Shown: one piece after another, positions 18,456 to 28,215 of the stretch
Position numbering within the stretch: position 1 is the stretch's first letter
Layout: the number at the start of each line of letters is the position of its first letter
NCBI RefSeq assembly: GCF_002876705.1
Contig: NZ_MDAG01000005.1
Coordinates: forward strand, 1 to 64,000
Source of the DNA: Enterovibrio norvegicus_B
GTDB taxonomy: Bacteria > Pseudomonadota > Gammaproteobacteria > Enterobacterales > Vibrionaceae
Direction of reading: 5' to 3'
DNA length: 64,000 bases
Notes under the pieces: generated by a model
What the model was told of the DNA's origin: nothing
The model's database searches: none
Seen by the model: only the letters and a program-made list of their open reading frames with translations
Program-made: the position numbers and the translations under genes

Positions 18456-19481
18456 TTACTCGCTATCTTCTAGTTTTTTTTCAACAACTTTCAATCGTTT
18501 ATGCATTTCTTCGATCTTCAATGTTCGCGCAGCAGTTTTACGCCACTCGCGATTCTTTTGAAGAGGAATACCCGAAGAGTACATACCAGGTTCAGTGATT
18601 GGCCGCATCACCATCCCCATACCTGTGATGGTGGTGCCGTCTGCAATTTCGATGTGCCCATTAACGACACATGCCCCACCAAGAATGCAGTGTTTGCCTA
18701 TTTTAGTGCTTCCTGCAATAACAGTCGCGCCTGCAATGGCGGTATTTTCACCGATCGAGACATTATGCGCGATCTGACACAGGTTGTCGATGATCACACC
18801 ATCAGCAATTAGGGTGTCATCCAGCGCACCACGATCGACGGTGGTAGAGGCACCGATTTCCACTCGGTCACCAATAATAACAGTGCCAACCTGAGGGATC
18901 TTAACCCAGCGGCCTTTGTCATTAGCATAACCAAAACCATCAGAACCAATCACGGCACTTGATTGAATCAAACAGGACTCACCCAGTTTCACGTCATGGT
19001 AGATGGATACGTTTGCCCAAAGACGGGTATTCGCACCAAGCACTGCGTTCTTTCCGACAAAACAGCCCGCGCCAACCTGTACGTTGTCGCCCAAGGTAAC
19101 ACCATCTTCAATCACAGCATTGTGACCAATTGATACGCCTTCACCCAGCGTCGCGGTAGGAGAAACATACGCGCTTGGCGCAATGTCCGTTGCACACGCT
19201 GGCGTGGTATCTAACAATTGCGCCGTCAATGCATACCCTAAATAAGGGTCTTTCATGACCAGCGCATTGCCGCTGCAATAAGCGAGGTCGGCTTCCTTGA
19301 CCATCACCGCACTGGCCTGACATTCAACAAGATGCTTGCGATATTTGCTGCTCGAGAGAAAAGTAATATGCCCTTCGCCCGCTTTATCCATACCCGCAAT
19401 TGAGTGAATGACGATAGACCCATCGCCATGAAGTTCAGCACTCAGTTTTTCCGCTAATTCAGCGAGAGTAATAGAAGCCAT
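18456..19481 (-). CDS. lpxD: UDP-3-O-(3-hydroxyacyl)glucosamine N-acyltransferase
   Basis: A 341-aa third enzyme of lipid A synthesis. The N-terminal 100 residues (TLAELAEKLSAELHGDG and DPYLGYA) form the uridine-binding domain. Many hexapeptide repeats (for example VSIGHNAVIEDGVTLGDN) build the beta-helix, and the catalytic His lies in NLCQIAHNVSIG. The C-terminal helix ends in a coiled stretch EEMHKRLKVVEKKLE. Length matches E. coli LpxD (341). Confidence 0.97.
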   Translation of the reverse strand: MASITLAELAEKLSAELHGDGSIVIHSIAGMDKAGEGHITFLSSSKYRKHLVECQASAVMVKEADLAYCSGNALVMKDPYLGYALTAQLLDTTPACATDIAPSAYVSPTATLGEGVSIGHNAVIEDGVTLGDNVQVGAGCFVGKNAVLGANTRLWANVSIYHDVKLGESCLIQSSAVIGSDGFGYANDKGRWVKIPQVGTVIIGDRVEIGASTTVDRGALDDTLIADGVIIDNLCQIAHNVSIGENTAIAGATVIAGSTKIGKHCILGGACVVNGHIEIADGTTITGMGMVMRPITEPGMYSSGIPLQKNREWRKTAARTLKIEEMHKRLKVVEKKLEDSE

Positions 19482-19493
19482 TTTTTACCTTAC

Positions 19494-20003
19494 TTATTTT
19501 ACTGCTTTCAGTACTTTCTCAGAAAGATCGTCTTTCGGACTAGCAAAAAGAACTGCCTGACGATCCAAGATCATGTCATAGCCTTCTTTTTTCGCCAATG
19601 AAGCGATCGCTTTCTGCAGTTTTTCAATCAGTTTACGTTGTTCTTCAGCACTGCGCTTGCGTTCATCTTCTTTTAAGTTGTTCACTTTCAGCTTGTAATC
19701 TGCATCCAGAGATTGCAATTCACGCTGTAGCTTAGTGCGCTCTTTGTCGCTCATTAGCTCGCCGTTGCGCTTCAATTTATCCACGCCTTTTTTCAGCTTG
19801 CCTTCAAGACGTTCTATTTCAGCAATGCGGTCTTTGAATTCACGACGCAGTTTTTCACTTACATTGCTTTGCTTGGCCATTTGCGCAATCACAGAACTGG
19901 TCGATACATAACCGATTTTTTGCGCCGCTTCCGCTGCTGATGCATACATTGAAGCACTAAGAATGGCTAGGCTTAGGCCTGCCGCTTTGAAAAATGGTTT
20001 CAA
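19494..20003 (-). CDS. skp: periplasmic chaperone Skp (OmpH)
   Basis: A 169-aa periplasmic holdase for unfolded outer-membrane proteins. A signal peptide (MKPFFKAAGLSLAILSASMYASAAEA) precedes AQKIGYVSTSSVIAQM, the core strand that trimerises. The middle is a long Lys/Glu-rich helical tentacle. Length is normal. It lies directly after bamA, the assembly machine it feeds. Confidence 0.95.
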   Translation of the reverse strand: MKPFFKAAGLSLAILSASMYASAAEAAQKIGYVSTSSVIAQMAKQSNVSEKLRREFKDRIAEIERLEGKLKKGVDKLKRNGELMSDKERTKLQRELQSLDADYKLKVNNLKEDERKRSAEEQRKLIEKLQKAIASLAKKEGYDMILDRQAVLFASPKDDLSEKVLKAVK

Positions 20004-20026
20004 AATATTCTCCTAAAATTTGAAAA

Positions 20027-22423
20027 TCAGAACGTACGGCCAATCGTAAAGGTAAAGAATTCTTCGTCATCACCTTCATATTTTTTGATAGGTTTAGACA
20101 ACGAGAAAACAAGTGGACCCATCGGCGAACGCCATTGAAGCGCTGCACCATAGGATGCACGATAGTTTGTCGGATCGCTGTAGTCGTAGATGTACTCTTG
20201 TCCGCTGATCACGCGGGCGTCGTTAAGGTCATATTCCGTGTCCCACACCGAGGCCGCATCAACAAACACACTGGTACGAATTGAGTTACGCACTTCCGCA
20301 GACACAAATGGCGTTGGGAAAATCAACTCAGCACTGGCCAGCGCTGTGGCATTACCACCGACAGAATCATTACTGCCTACCAGCGCGGGGTTATTACCTG
20401 CACCTTGGTCATACACTGCTTTCGGACCCGCAGTGTTTGAGCGGAAACCGCGTAGCGTAGAGAAACCGCCCGCATAGAAGTTCTCATAGAACGGCATCAA
20501 ATAATCATTTTCGCCATTGCTTCCGTAGCCATTACCATAGCCCAAGCGACCACGCAGTAAGAGCGAGAAGCTGTGAGATTCGGTTAGTGGCATGTAATTT
20601 CGGACATCATACTGCGCTTTATAAAACTGCACATCCGACCCTGGCACTGTCATTCGGAATGACGCGCGCTGGTAGTTACCCGCTGTAGGGAAGAAACCAC
20701 GGTTTAGATTGTTTCGGCTCCAACTGATTGACCAATCGAAGTCATCGACTTCCAAGCCATTTTCAGTCGTATTGCCTTCTTGTGAATCAAGGAACTTCTC
20801 GATCTGGTAGTAACCGCCTAAGTTTTCAATTTGGCGGTGTGTATAGCCGAGTGAGAAATCGAAGTAATTCAATTCATCAAATGGGAAACCCCACGTCAGG
20901 CTAGTACCGTAACTTTTATCGGTGTAGTCAACGATGTTCGCATCAGATGCTTCAAATTCGTTGAAGAACACCTTGCCACCCAAACTAATACCATCCAAGG
21001 TCCAGTATGGGTCACGGTATTCGAGCGTCAGGTTTTTTTGGTAATCGTTAATCATCGCATTAGCGCCAAAACGGTTACCTGAGCCTGCAAAGTTATCTTG
21101 TTGAAGACCGGCTTGGAAACTGATACCTGACTCCGTACCGAAGCCAACACCGAAGTTAACGTTACCGGAGTTCGCTTCTTTGACGTTGTATTCAACGTCT
21201 ACCTGGTCTTCCGTACCAGGGACACGCGTGGTACGCACATCTACGGTTTCGAAATACCCCAGACGATTCAAACGCTCTTTACTGGTTTCAACCGATTTAG
21301 CATTCAGCCATGAGCCTTCCATCTGACGCATTTCACGGCGCAATACTTCATCACGAGTGATTTGGTTGCCAGAGAAACGAATGTTACGCACGTAAACGCG
21401 TTTACCAGGCTCAATGCTGACATTCAACGCAACGGTCTGGTTTTCATCGTTAAATTCTGGGATGGTTGCGACTTGCGGGTAAGCGTAACCTTGCTCGCCC
21501 AACTGACGCTTGATGGCATCTTCTAACGCAGTGACTTTCTCACCGTTATACACTTCACCATCTTCAATGGTCGTAAGTGCCGCGAAGTCATCACTCGATT
21601 TACCGCCACGGAAATTGACGCCCGACACACTGTAAGGCAAACCTTCATCGAGGTTCATCGTGATGTAAACGCCTTTTTTATCAGGCGATATCGATACTTG
21701 TGCTGACTCAACGCGGAATTTCAAATATCCACGGTTCAAATAGAAAGAACGAAGGTTCTCCAAATCACCAGCCAGTGCTTGTTTCTGGTATTTCTCATCG
21801 GCAAGGAAGTTCCACCAAGGCACATCAGAGCGAAGCTTGAAGCTGGTTTTCAACTCTTCGTCAGAGAACACAGTGTTCCCGATGAAGTTAATTTGTTGAA
21901 TTTTAGCCGAGACACCTTCCGTGAACACAAACTTCACGTCAGCACGGTTTCGAGGAAGTGGCGTGATAACAGCGCTTACAAGTGCGTTGTATTTACCCAC
22001 ACTGTAATAGAAGTCTTCCAAGCCTTTTTCAATGTTTGACAAGGTGGTGCGATCTAACGACTCACCTATGCGCAAACCTGATGCAGCAAGATTCTCGCTC
22101 AATTGCTCATCTTCAATGGCTTTGTTGCCAGAAAAGGAAATGCTCGCGATCGTTGGACGTTCGATAACCTTTACCAAAAGGTCTTCGCCATCACGGAATA
22201 CACGTACGTTTTCGAAGTTACCTGTGGCAAACAGGGATTTGATAATCCCTGACACATCGCCTTCGCCTATGTTGTCACCGACTCGGACAGGCATCGATAA
22301 CAATGCTGCACCGAGACTGACTCGCTGAAGCCCCTCAAATCGAATGTCTTCCACCACAAACTCATTTGCTGTGACAGAACTTGAAAAAAGAAGAGAGGCT
22401 ATTAAAAGTTTTTTCATCGCCAT
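20027..22423 (-). CDS. bamA: outer membrane protein assembly factor BamA
   Basis: A 798-aa Omp85 protein. After a signal peptide cleaved near SVTANEF come five POTRA repeats (about residues 22-420), the first starting VVEDIRFEGLQRVSLGAALL. A 16-stranded barrel follows, with the L6 signature VRGFR seen here as LRGFRSNTAG and a final aromatic residue TFTIGRTF. It inserts beta-barrel proteins into the outer membrane. Met3 is an alternative start. Confidence 0.97.
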   Translation of the reverse strand: MAMKKLLIASLLFSSSVTANEFVVEDIRFEGLQRVSLGAALLSMPVRVGDNIGEGDVSGIIKSLFATGNFENVRVFRDGEDLLVKVIERPTIASISFSGNKAIEDEQLSENLAASGLRIGESLDRTTLSNIEKGLEDFYYSVGKYNALVSAVITPLPRNRADVKFVFTEGVSAKIQQINFIGNTVFSDEELKTSFKLRSDVPWWNFLADEKYQKQALAGDLENLRSFYLNRGYLKFRVESAQVSISPDKKGVYITMNLDEGLPYSVSGVNFRGGKSSDDFAALTTIEDGEVYNGEKVTALEDAIKRQLGEQGYAYPQVATIPEFNDENQTVALNVSIEPGKRVYVRNIRFSGNQITRDEVLRREMRQMEGSWLNAKSVETSKERLNRLGYFETVDVRTTRVPGTEDQVDVEYNVKEANSGNVNFGVGFGTESGISFQAGLQQDNFAGSGNRFGANAMINDYQKNLTLEYRDPYWTLDGISLGGKVFFNEFEASDANIVDYTDKSYGTSLTWGFPFDELNYFDFSLGYTHRQIENLGGYYQIEKFLDSQEGNTTENGLEVDDFDWSISWSRNNLNRGFFPTAGNYQRASFRMTVPGSDVQFYKAQYDVRNYMPLTESHSFSLLLRGRLGYGNGYGSNGENDYLMPFYENFYAGGFSTLRGFRSNTAGPKAVYDQGAGNNPALVGSNDSVGGNATALASAELIFPTPFVSAEVRNSIRTSVFVDAASVWDTEYDLNDARVISGQEYIYDYSDPTNYRASYGAALQWRSPMGPLVFSLSKPIKKYEGDDEEFFTFTIGRTF

Positions 22424-22458
22424 TGCTGCTCTGACTTTTCCTTGCTAAACGCTGAATC

Positions 22459-23814
22459 CTACAGTCGGGCAAAATCGTTAAATAACGCCACGGCCATCAA
22501 TACCACAATAATGGCGGAGCCAACCCTGTATCCCACATCTTGAATACGCTCAGAGACCGGGCGGCGTGTTACGGCTTCAATACCGAAGAACAATAAATGT
22601 CCTCCATCTAAAACCGGTAACGGTAATAAGTTAATGATGCCTAAGTTCACACTGATCAGTGCGAGAAAACCGAGAAAGTATACCAGACCGAAGTCTGCGG
22701 TCATCCCTGCACCTTTCGCGATTGAGATAGGCCCACTTAAATTTTCCACGGCAACATCGCCAGTGAACAATTTCTTGATCATATTCGCGGTCAACACCAC
22801 TATCTGCCATGTCTTATCCATGGCTTGAGGTATTGCCTCTAACGGGCCATATTGAATCGTGATTTGATACGACTCAGGCCACGGTTCCGTTTTAGGTGCG
22901 AAGCCCGCATAGCCGATTTGTTTATCGCCTTGCTCTCTCGCATCAGGAATCAATGCAATGATTTTTTCTTGACCATCACGACGTACAGTGAGGGGAACAG
23001 GCATATTCGGGTGATTGCGGATAAGGGTAACAACCTCCATCCAATCATCGATAGGCTGACCATCAATCGTCAACAGTTCATCGCCCGCGAGTAAACCTAC
23101 GCGCTCAGCAGCACTTCCTTCGACCACTTGAGAAATGACATTCGTCACTTCTGGTGAATATGGTGTAATACCCAAGGTGCGCAGTGCCGATTCTTTCTCG
23201 GGGTTAAAGGACCACGAAGACAGATCGAGTGTCTTCGTCACTTCATATCCCACATTGCTCTCAGGCTGCGCCGTCAAAGTCATCGATTCATCACCGATGT
23301 GGGAAATAAACTGCAAATTAACTGATTCCCAATCAGGCGTTTTGATACCCGATACTTGGGTTAGTTCCATTCCCGGCTCAATTCCCGCCTGCGCAGCAAT
23401 AGATTGCGGAGCTACATCACCAATAACGGGTTTTACTGCTTGTACGCCGATGAGCATGACAAGCCAATAAGCGAAGATAGCGAAGAGGAAGTTTGCGATA
23501 GGACCAGCGGCCACAATGGCACTGCGTTGCCACAACGGTCGATTGTTAAAGGCATGGGGTTTCATCGCTTCTGGCACATCATCAACACGCTCATCGAGCA
23601 TTTTGACGTATCCACCCAGTGGGATCATGGCCAATGTGTATTCTGTACCGTCTTTCCCAACACGCTGCCAGATAGCTTTACCAAAACCGATAGAAAATCG
23701 CTCGACTTTGACACCGCATCGGCGGGCCACCCAAAAATGACCGAACTCATGTACAGCAACCAAAAGGCCCAGTGCAATCAAGAAAAAACACAGATTCCAC
23801 AAAATCGCACTCAT
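22459..23814 (-). CDS. rseP: sigma-E regulator intramembrane zinc metalloprotease RseP
   Basis: A 451-aa site-2 protease that makes the second cut in the anti-sigma factor RseA and clears signal peptides. The HEFGH zinc motif lies in the first transmembrane segment (LLVAVHEFGHFWVARR). Two PDZ domains occupy the periplasmic middle, and LPVLDGGHLLFF near the C terminus supplies the third metal ligand. Its start overlaps the dxr end by four bases. Confidence 0.97.
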   Translation of the reverse strand: MSAILWNLCFFLIALGLLVAVHEFGHFWVARRCGVKVERFSIGFGKAIWQRVGKDGTEYTLAMIPLGGYVKMLDERVDDVPEAMKPHAFNNRPLWQRSAIVAAGPIANFLFAIFAYWLVMLIGVQAVKPVIGDVAPQSIAAQAGIEPGMELTQVSGIKTPDWESVNLQFISHIGDESMTLTAQPESNVGYEVTKTLDLSSWSFNPEKESALRTLGITPYSPEVTNVISQVVEGSAAERVGLLAGDELLTIDGQPIDDWMEVVTLIRNHPNMPVPLTVRRDGQEKIIALIPDAREQGDKQIGYAGFAPKTEPWPESYQITIQYGPLEAIPQAMDKTWQIVVLTANMIKKLFTGDVAVENLSGPISIAKGAGMTADFGLVYFLGFLALISVNLGIINLLPLPVLDGGHLLFFGIEAVTRRPVSERIQDVGYRVGSAIIVVLMAVALFNDFARL

Positions 23815-25007
23815 CGTTTCACCTTATTAACGCAATCCATTGCCATCGCACGCACTTTTGCGTCGATGTCGAGCAAGCCTTCAATGCAGGTTGGCTCACT
23901 AAATACCGCTTTTTGTAACACAGCATCGTTAATGTCAGCAATCTGTGTAAAGCCGATAATCCCATTCAAAAAGGCTTCTACGGCAATTTCATTTGCTGCG
24001 TTTAACGTTGTTGTTGCCGATTGCCCAACGTAGCAGGCATCGATTGCCAGCTTCAAACACGGGTAGCGAGAAAAATCAGGTTTCAAAAAGCTAAATTCTG
24101 CAACCTCGGTAAAATCTAGCGGCTTCACACCCGCCTCAATACGCTGAGGGTAAGCCATTGAATATGCAATCGGCGTATTCATGTCAGGACGTCCCATTTG
24201 CGCCATGACAGAGCCATCTCGATATTGCACCATTGAGTGAATAACAGATTGAGGATGAATAATCACATCTAATTGTTCACGTTGGGCATTAAACAACCAA
24301 CGTGCTTCAATATACTCAAGCCCCTTATTCATCATAGTGGCTGAATCCACAGAGATTTTAGGCCCCATCGACCAGTTAGGATGTGCGATCGCTTGAGCAG
24401 GTGTTACTGATGTAAGAGCGTCAATGTCCGTATAACGGAATGGGCCGCCTGACCCTGTCAGCAGAATTTTACTTACGCCTTCAGCGGCGAGATCACACAC
24501 ACCAAGTTGGGATTGGATGGACGTAGGTAGGCATTGAAAAATGGCATTATGTTCACTATCTACCGGCAACAGCTCCGCGCCGTAGCGATGAACCGCATCA
24601 ATAAAAAGCTGTCCAGACATAACCAGCGCTTCTTTGTTTGCCAGCAAAACGCGCTTGCCTGCTTTCACTGCTGCCATCGTGGGGATTAACCCAGCCGCGC
24701 CAACAATAGCAGCCATGACGGTATCGACATCAGAATGGGACGCAAGCGCAGACAGACCATCAGTACCGCTTAAAACGTCAGTTTTGACACCTTCTTTTCG
24801 CAATGCGTCTTGCAGATTTTTAGCAGCAGTTGCATCGGCCATTGCAGCAAAGCGAGGTTCCCACTTCACACAAAGCGCGATCATTTTTTCGACATTTGCA
24901 TTTGCAGCTAGCGCAAACACCTCAAACGCGTGAGGATTCTTCTCAACTACCGCCAGTGTACTGCTACCAATAGAGCCAGTCGCACCAAGAATCGTTAACT
25001 TACGCAT
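23811..25007 (-). CDS. dxr: 1-deoxy-D-xylulose-5-phosphate reductoisomerase
   Basis: A 398-aa NADPH enzyme (IspC) that makes 2-C-methyl-D-erythritol 4-phosphate in the non-mevalonate isoprenoid pathway. The N-terminal GATGSIGSSTL binds NADPH. LANKEALVMSG, LLPVDSEHNAIFQ and ILLTGSGGPFR carry the metal- and substrate-binding residues. Length is standard. Unlike the genes below it, it is preceded by a terminator after cdsA, so it may have its own promoter. Confidence 0.97.
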   Translation of the reverse strand: MRKLTILGATGSIGSSTLAVVEKNPHAFEVFALAANANVEKMIALCVKWEPRFAAMADATAAKNLQDALRKEGVKTDVLSGTDGLSALASHSDVDTVMAAIVGAAGLIPTMAAVKAGKRVLLANKEALVMSGQLFIDAVHRYGAELLPVDSEHNAIFQCLPTSIQSQLGVCDLAAEGVSKILLTGSGGPFRYTDIDALTSVTPAQAIAHPNWSMGPKISVDSATMMNKGLEYIEARWLFNAQREQLDVIIHPQSVIHSMVQYRDGSVMAQMGRPDMNTPIAYSMAYPQRIEAGVKPLDFTEVAEFSFLKPDFSRYPCLKLAIDACYVGQSATTTLNAANEIAVEAFLNGIIGFTQIADINDAVLQKAVFSEPTCIEGLLDIDAKVRAMAMDCVNKVKR

Positions 25008-25039
25008 AGAGCACTCAATTATTCATTACATAGCGTCTG

Positions 25040-25075
25040 ACAATCAAAAATCACCGGCTTATCACCGGTGATTTC
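25040..25075 (-). terminator. terminator/attenuator between cdsA and dxr
   Basis: On the minus strand AAATCACCGG-tgataag-CCGGTGATTT runs into TTTTGATTG. It lies within 3-36 bases after the cdsA stop and is a plausible partial terminator inside an otherwise continuous gene series. Confidence 0.7.
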
Positions 25076-25076
25076 T

Positions 25077-25925
25077 TTATGCCAGCCAAAAATACAACAC
25101 GGTAAAAACAGGAAATGCAGCGGTTAGGCTGTCAATGCGATCAAGAATCCCGCCATGACCAGGCAAGATGCGACCACTGTCTTTCACGCCAGCAACACGT
25201 TTGAACATACTCTCAGCCAAATCACCAAGCACTGAGGCAAACGAGGTCACAAGTGCAATCGCACCCAGCGTGTATATAGAAGAAAATGGAATAGAGAAAA
25301 GATGTGCAACGCCCGTGGTCACCAACACAGATGCCACCAAGCCGCCAATTAAACCTTCAATCGTCTTATTTGGGCTAACTGAAGGTGCCATTTTTCGTTT
25401 TCCAAAACGTTTACCCGCAAAATACGCGCCCGTATCAGCAGCCCAAACCAACAAACATACCATCAGCACGAGCTTCGCACCTAAGTAAGGTTGTGTGTCG
25501 TAGCCATTGGCACGGAGTAGTAAAACGCTCCAAAGGAAAGGGATCAGTGTTAACACACCAAACAATTGCTGAAAAACAGCGCTGTTAGACCACCAATTTG
25601 TGCCTTTAGGGTATTTCAGCACCATCACGGTGGCCAATAGCCACCAAACAGCACCACTCAATGCAATAACACCACCGTGTAAACCGGTGAGCTCTAAACC
25701 TGTTTCGTTGACAGGAAAAGTAAAGAGAGACCCTATAAGAAGTAACGCTGGCACAATGAAACCGAGAGGACGAGAAGACACGTCAACAAATTTTGTCCAC
25801 TCCCAATGACCCAGCAGCGTTACGCCAGCAACAGCAATAACAAAAATATGAAACGGCAATAAAAAAATGCCTGCGATAACCATAGGGGCTAGCACAGCGG
25901 CCGTTAAAACACGTTGTTTCAGCAA
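25077..25925 (-). CDS. cdsA: phosphatidate cytidylyltransferase
   Basis: A 282-aa inner-membrane enzyme that makes CDP-diacylglycerol from phosphatidate and CTP, the branch point of phospholipid synthesis. It has about eight hydrophobic segments. The family signature is split between SVSPNKTIEGLIGG and the C-terminal VKDSGRILPGHGGILDRIDS, both intact. It follows uppS by 12 bases. Confidence 0.96.
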   Translation of the reverse strand: MLKQRVLTAAVLAPMVIAGIFLLPFHIFVIAVAGVTLLGHWEWTKFVDVSSRPLGFIVPALLLIGSLFTFPVNETGLELTGLHGGVIALSGAVWWLLATVMVLKYPKGTNWWSNSAVFQQLFGVLTLIPFLWSVLLLRANGYDTQPYLGAKLVLMVCLLVWAADTGAYFAGKRFGKRKMAPSVSPNKTIEGLIGGLVASVLVTTGVAHLFSIPFSSIYTLGAIALVTSFASVLGDLAESMFKRVAGVKDSGRILPGHGGILDRIDSLTAAFPVFTVLYFWLA

Positions 25926-25937
25926 ACGAAACCCTCT

Positions 25938-26708
25938 TTATTTTTCTACTTTTAACATCGCCTGAATTTGCTCACCCGTGCAGCCAAATCGGCGTTCACG
26001 GTTGACGTACCAAGCAATGGCATCGGTAAGGCTGACTTCGTCAAAATCTGGCCAAAATTGCTCGGTAAAATACAGTTCAGCGTAGGCGGCCTGCCACAGC
26101 ATAAAGTTGCTAATGCGGCATTCACCACTGGTGCGAATCATCAAGTCTACATCAGGAAGCAGTGCTGTCGTCAAATGCACAGAAATATCCGCTTCGGTCA
26201 ATTGCTCTGCTGGAATCACGCCATCTGCTACTTGGTTTGCTAGCTTCTGCACCGCCTGTAGGATATCCCACTGACCGCCATAATTCGCTGCAATATTAAG
26301 TACCAAACCAGAGTTATTCGCAGTCAGCCCTTCCGCCGACGCAATCTTATCTTGAAGTGACTTACTAAATCGGGAGGTATCGCCGATTACTCTCAATTTG
26401 ACACCGTTCTTGTGTAGGCGCTTTACTTCGCGTCCTAAAACAGTGACAAACAATTCCATCAACAAGCTAACTTCTTCTTCAGGACGTCGCCAATTCTCAC
26501 TACTAAAAGCGAAAAGCGTGAGAACTTCGATCCCGAGACGGTTAGCAGTTGAGACGGTTTTTCTGACGGCATCGACACCGGCTTTGTGCCCAAACATTCG
26601 GGCTTTACCGCGTGCTTTAGCCCAACGGCCATTGCCATCCATGATAACGGCAATGTGTTTAGGGAGCAGGCTTGAATCCATCACTAGATTGGATGATAGG
26701 GAGCTCAT
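25938..26708 (-). CDS. uppS: isoprenyl (undecaprenyl) diphosphate synthase
   Basis: A cis-prenyltransferase of 256 aa that makes the C55 lipid carrier for peptidoglycan and O-antigen units. The catalytic Asp lies in HIAVIMDGNGRWA. FAFSSENWRRP and the C-terminal RTSGECRISNFMLWQ-AYAELYFT stretch bind substrate and metal. The frame opens at TTG 26723, but GAAGGA precedes ATG 26708, so I use that. Confidence 0.96.
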   Translation of the reverse strand: MSSLSSNLVMDSSLLPKHIAVIMDGNGRWAKARGKARMFGHKAGVDAVRKTVSTANRLGIEVLTLFAFSSENWRRPEEEVSLLMELFVTVLGREVKRLHKNGVKLRVIGDTSRFSKSLQDKIASAEGLTANNSGLVLNIAANYGGQWDILQAVQKLANQVADGVIPAEQLTEADISVHLTTALLPDVDLMIRTSGECRISNFMLWQAAYAELYFTEQFWPDFDEVSLTDAIAWYVNRERRFGCTGEQIQAMLKVEK

Positions 26709-26724
26709 GATTATCCTTCGCAAA

Positions 26725-26756
26725 TAAAAAGCGCTGTACTGTTAGCACAGCGCTTC
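26725..26756 (-). terminator. terminator between frr and uppS
   Basis: On the minus strand GCGCTGT-gctaacagt-ACAGCGC is followed by TTTTTATTT, about 30 bases after the frr stop and just before the uppS ribosome-binding site. Confidence 0.75.
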
Positions 26757-26783
26757 GGCAACGGAATCAGAGTGTAGCCGGAA

Positions 26784-27341
26784 TTAGACTTCCATCAACT
26801 CTTTTTCTTTCGCTTCAAGAATCGCGTCAATCTCTTTTACTGCCGCGTCAGTCAGCTTTTGGATGTCGTCTTGTCCACGACGGTCGTCATCTTCAGAAAT
26901 TTCTTTTTCTTTAAGAAGACCTTTAAGATCACCGTTTGCATCACGACGGATGTTACGAACAGCAACACGACCTTGCTCAGCTTCAGCGCGAACAATCTTA
27001 ACGAGGTCACGACGACGCTCTTCTGTTAGCGGAGGCAACGGAACACGGATAACCGCACCCGCAGACATTGGGTTTAGGCCCAAGCTAGAGCTCATAATTG
27101 CTTTTTCAACAGCTTGTGTCACTGAACGATCGAATACAGTGATCGCAAGTGTACGAGAGTCTTCAGCAACAATGGATGCCAATTGCTTAAGTGGCGTTGG
27201 AGCACCGTAATATTCGACAGATAGACCATCAAGCAGTGCAGGATGCGCACGGCCAGTACGGATTTTAGACAGATTATTCTTCAGCGCTTCAACGCTTTTC
27301 TGCATGCGTTCTTTCGCATCTGCGTTAATTTCATTGATCAC
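26784..27341 (-). CDS. frr: ribosome recycling factor
   Basis: A 185-aa tRNA-mimic protein that, with EF-G, splits post-termination ribosomes. The family sequence is evident in KIRTGRAHPALLDGLSVEYYG near the N terminus and LPPLTEERRRDLVKIVRAEAE in the long-helix domain. Length equals E. coli Frr. It lies downstream of pyrH in the usual order. Confidence 0.97.
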   Translation of the reverse strand: MINEINADAKERMQKSVEALKNNLSKIRTGRAHPALLDGLSVEYYGAPTPLKQLASIVAEDSRTLAITVFDRSVTQAVEKAIMSSSLGLNPMSAGAVIRVPLPPLTEERRRDLVKIVRAEAEQGRVAVRNIRRDANGDLKGLLKEKEISEDDDRRGQDDIQKLTDAAVKEIDAILEAKEKELMEV

Positions 27342-27397
27342 GAGAGTATCCTTGAAGATTCTTTTTTCTAATTAGCGGATTATGCCACTAATTTTGA

Positions 27398-28126
27398 TTA
27401 ACCGTTATTAATTAGTGTGCCTTCTTGCTCACCCATCACAACTCGGCGCAACGCGCCCGGCTTATTCATGTTAAATACACGCATAGGCATCTTGTGATCA
27501 CGTGCCAAAGTGAAAGCAGCCAAGTCCATCACTTTCAATTCTTTTTCTAGCACGTCTTGGTAAGTTAGGTGGCTGTATAGCACTGCGTCAGGATTTTTCG
27601 CTGGGTCATCCGTGAACACACCATCAACTTTAGTGGCTTTAATCACGATGTCTGACTCGATTTCAATACCACGCAAGCACGCAGCAGAGTCAGTGGTGAA
27701 AAATGGGTTACCAGTACCCGCAGAGAAAATCACTACACGGCCATTACGAAGCTGACTGATTGCTTCTGCCCAGTTGTAGCTGTCACACACACCATTAAGA
27801 GGAATTGCAGACATTACCCGCGCGTTCACATAGGCACGGTGTAGCGCATCGCGCATCGCCAGGCCGTTCATCACGGTAGCCAGCATACCCATGTGGTCGC
27901 CCACAACCCTGTTCATACCCGCTTCGGCAAGACCTGCACCACGGAATAGGTTACCACCACCGATAACCAAGCCAACTTGTACACCAAGTTCAACAAGTTC
28001 TTTAATTTCTTGAGCCATACGGTCAAGAACTGCAGGGTCGATACCGAACCCTTCTTTTCCTTGCAGCGCTTCGCCGCTCAATTTAAGCAAAATTCGTTGA
28101 TAAGCTGGTTTTGGGTTTGTAGTCAT
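27398..28126 (-). CDS. pyrH: UMP kinase
   Basis: A 242-aa hexameric amino-acid-kinase-fold enzyme that phosphorylates UMP to UDP. ILLKLSGEALQG at the N terminus and VIGGGNLFRGAGLAEAGMNRVVGDHMGM bind ATP and UMP. The frame can start at GTG 28132, but the AAAGG Shine-Dalgarno is only two bases from it and eight from ATG 28126, so I use the ATG. A terminator separates it from tsf upstream. Confidence 0.96.
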   Translation of the reverse strand: MTTNPKPAYQRILLKLSGEALQGKEGFGIDPAVLDRMAQEIKELVELGVQVGLVIGGGNLFRGAGLAEAGMNRVVGDHMGMLATVMNGLAMRDALHRAYVNARVMSAIPLNGVCDSYNWAEAISQLRNGRVVIFSAGTGNPFFTTDSAACLRGIEIESDIVIKATKVDGVFTDDPAKNPDAVLYSHLTYQDVLEKELKVMDLAAFTLARDHKMPMRVFNMNKPGALRRVVMGEQEGTLINNG

Positions 28127-28168
28127 GCTCACGACCTTTAGGCACTTAACTTATACGGATGGGATTGT

Positions 28169-28196
28169 AAAAAGACCGCAGGATTCTGCGGTCTTT
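28169..28196 (-). terminator. terminator after tsf
   Basis: The hairpin AAAGACCGCAG-gatt-CTGCGGTCTTT is followed on the minus strand by TTTTTAC and lies 20 bases past the tsf stop. Confidence 0.85.
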
Positions 28197-28215
28197 TGGG
28201 TTCTATAAAAAGGGA

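Noticed and set aside
23404..24033. 209-codon frame opposite rseP and dxr
   Set aside because: It spans the junction of two conserved genes on the other strand and has no recognisable protein features.
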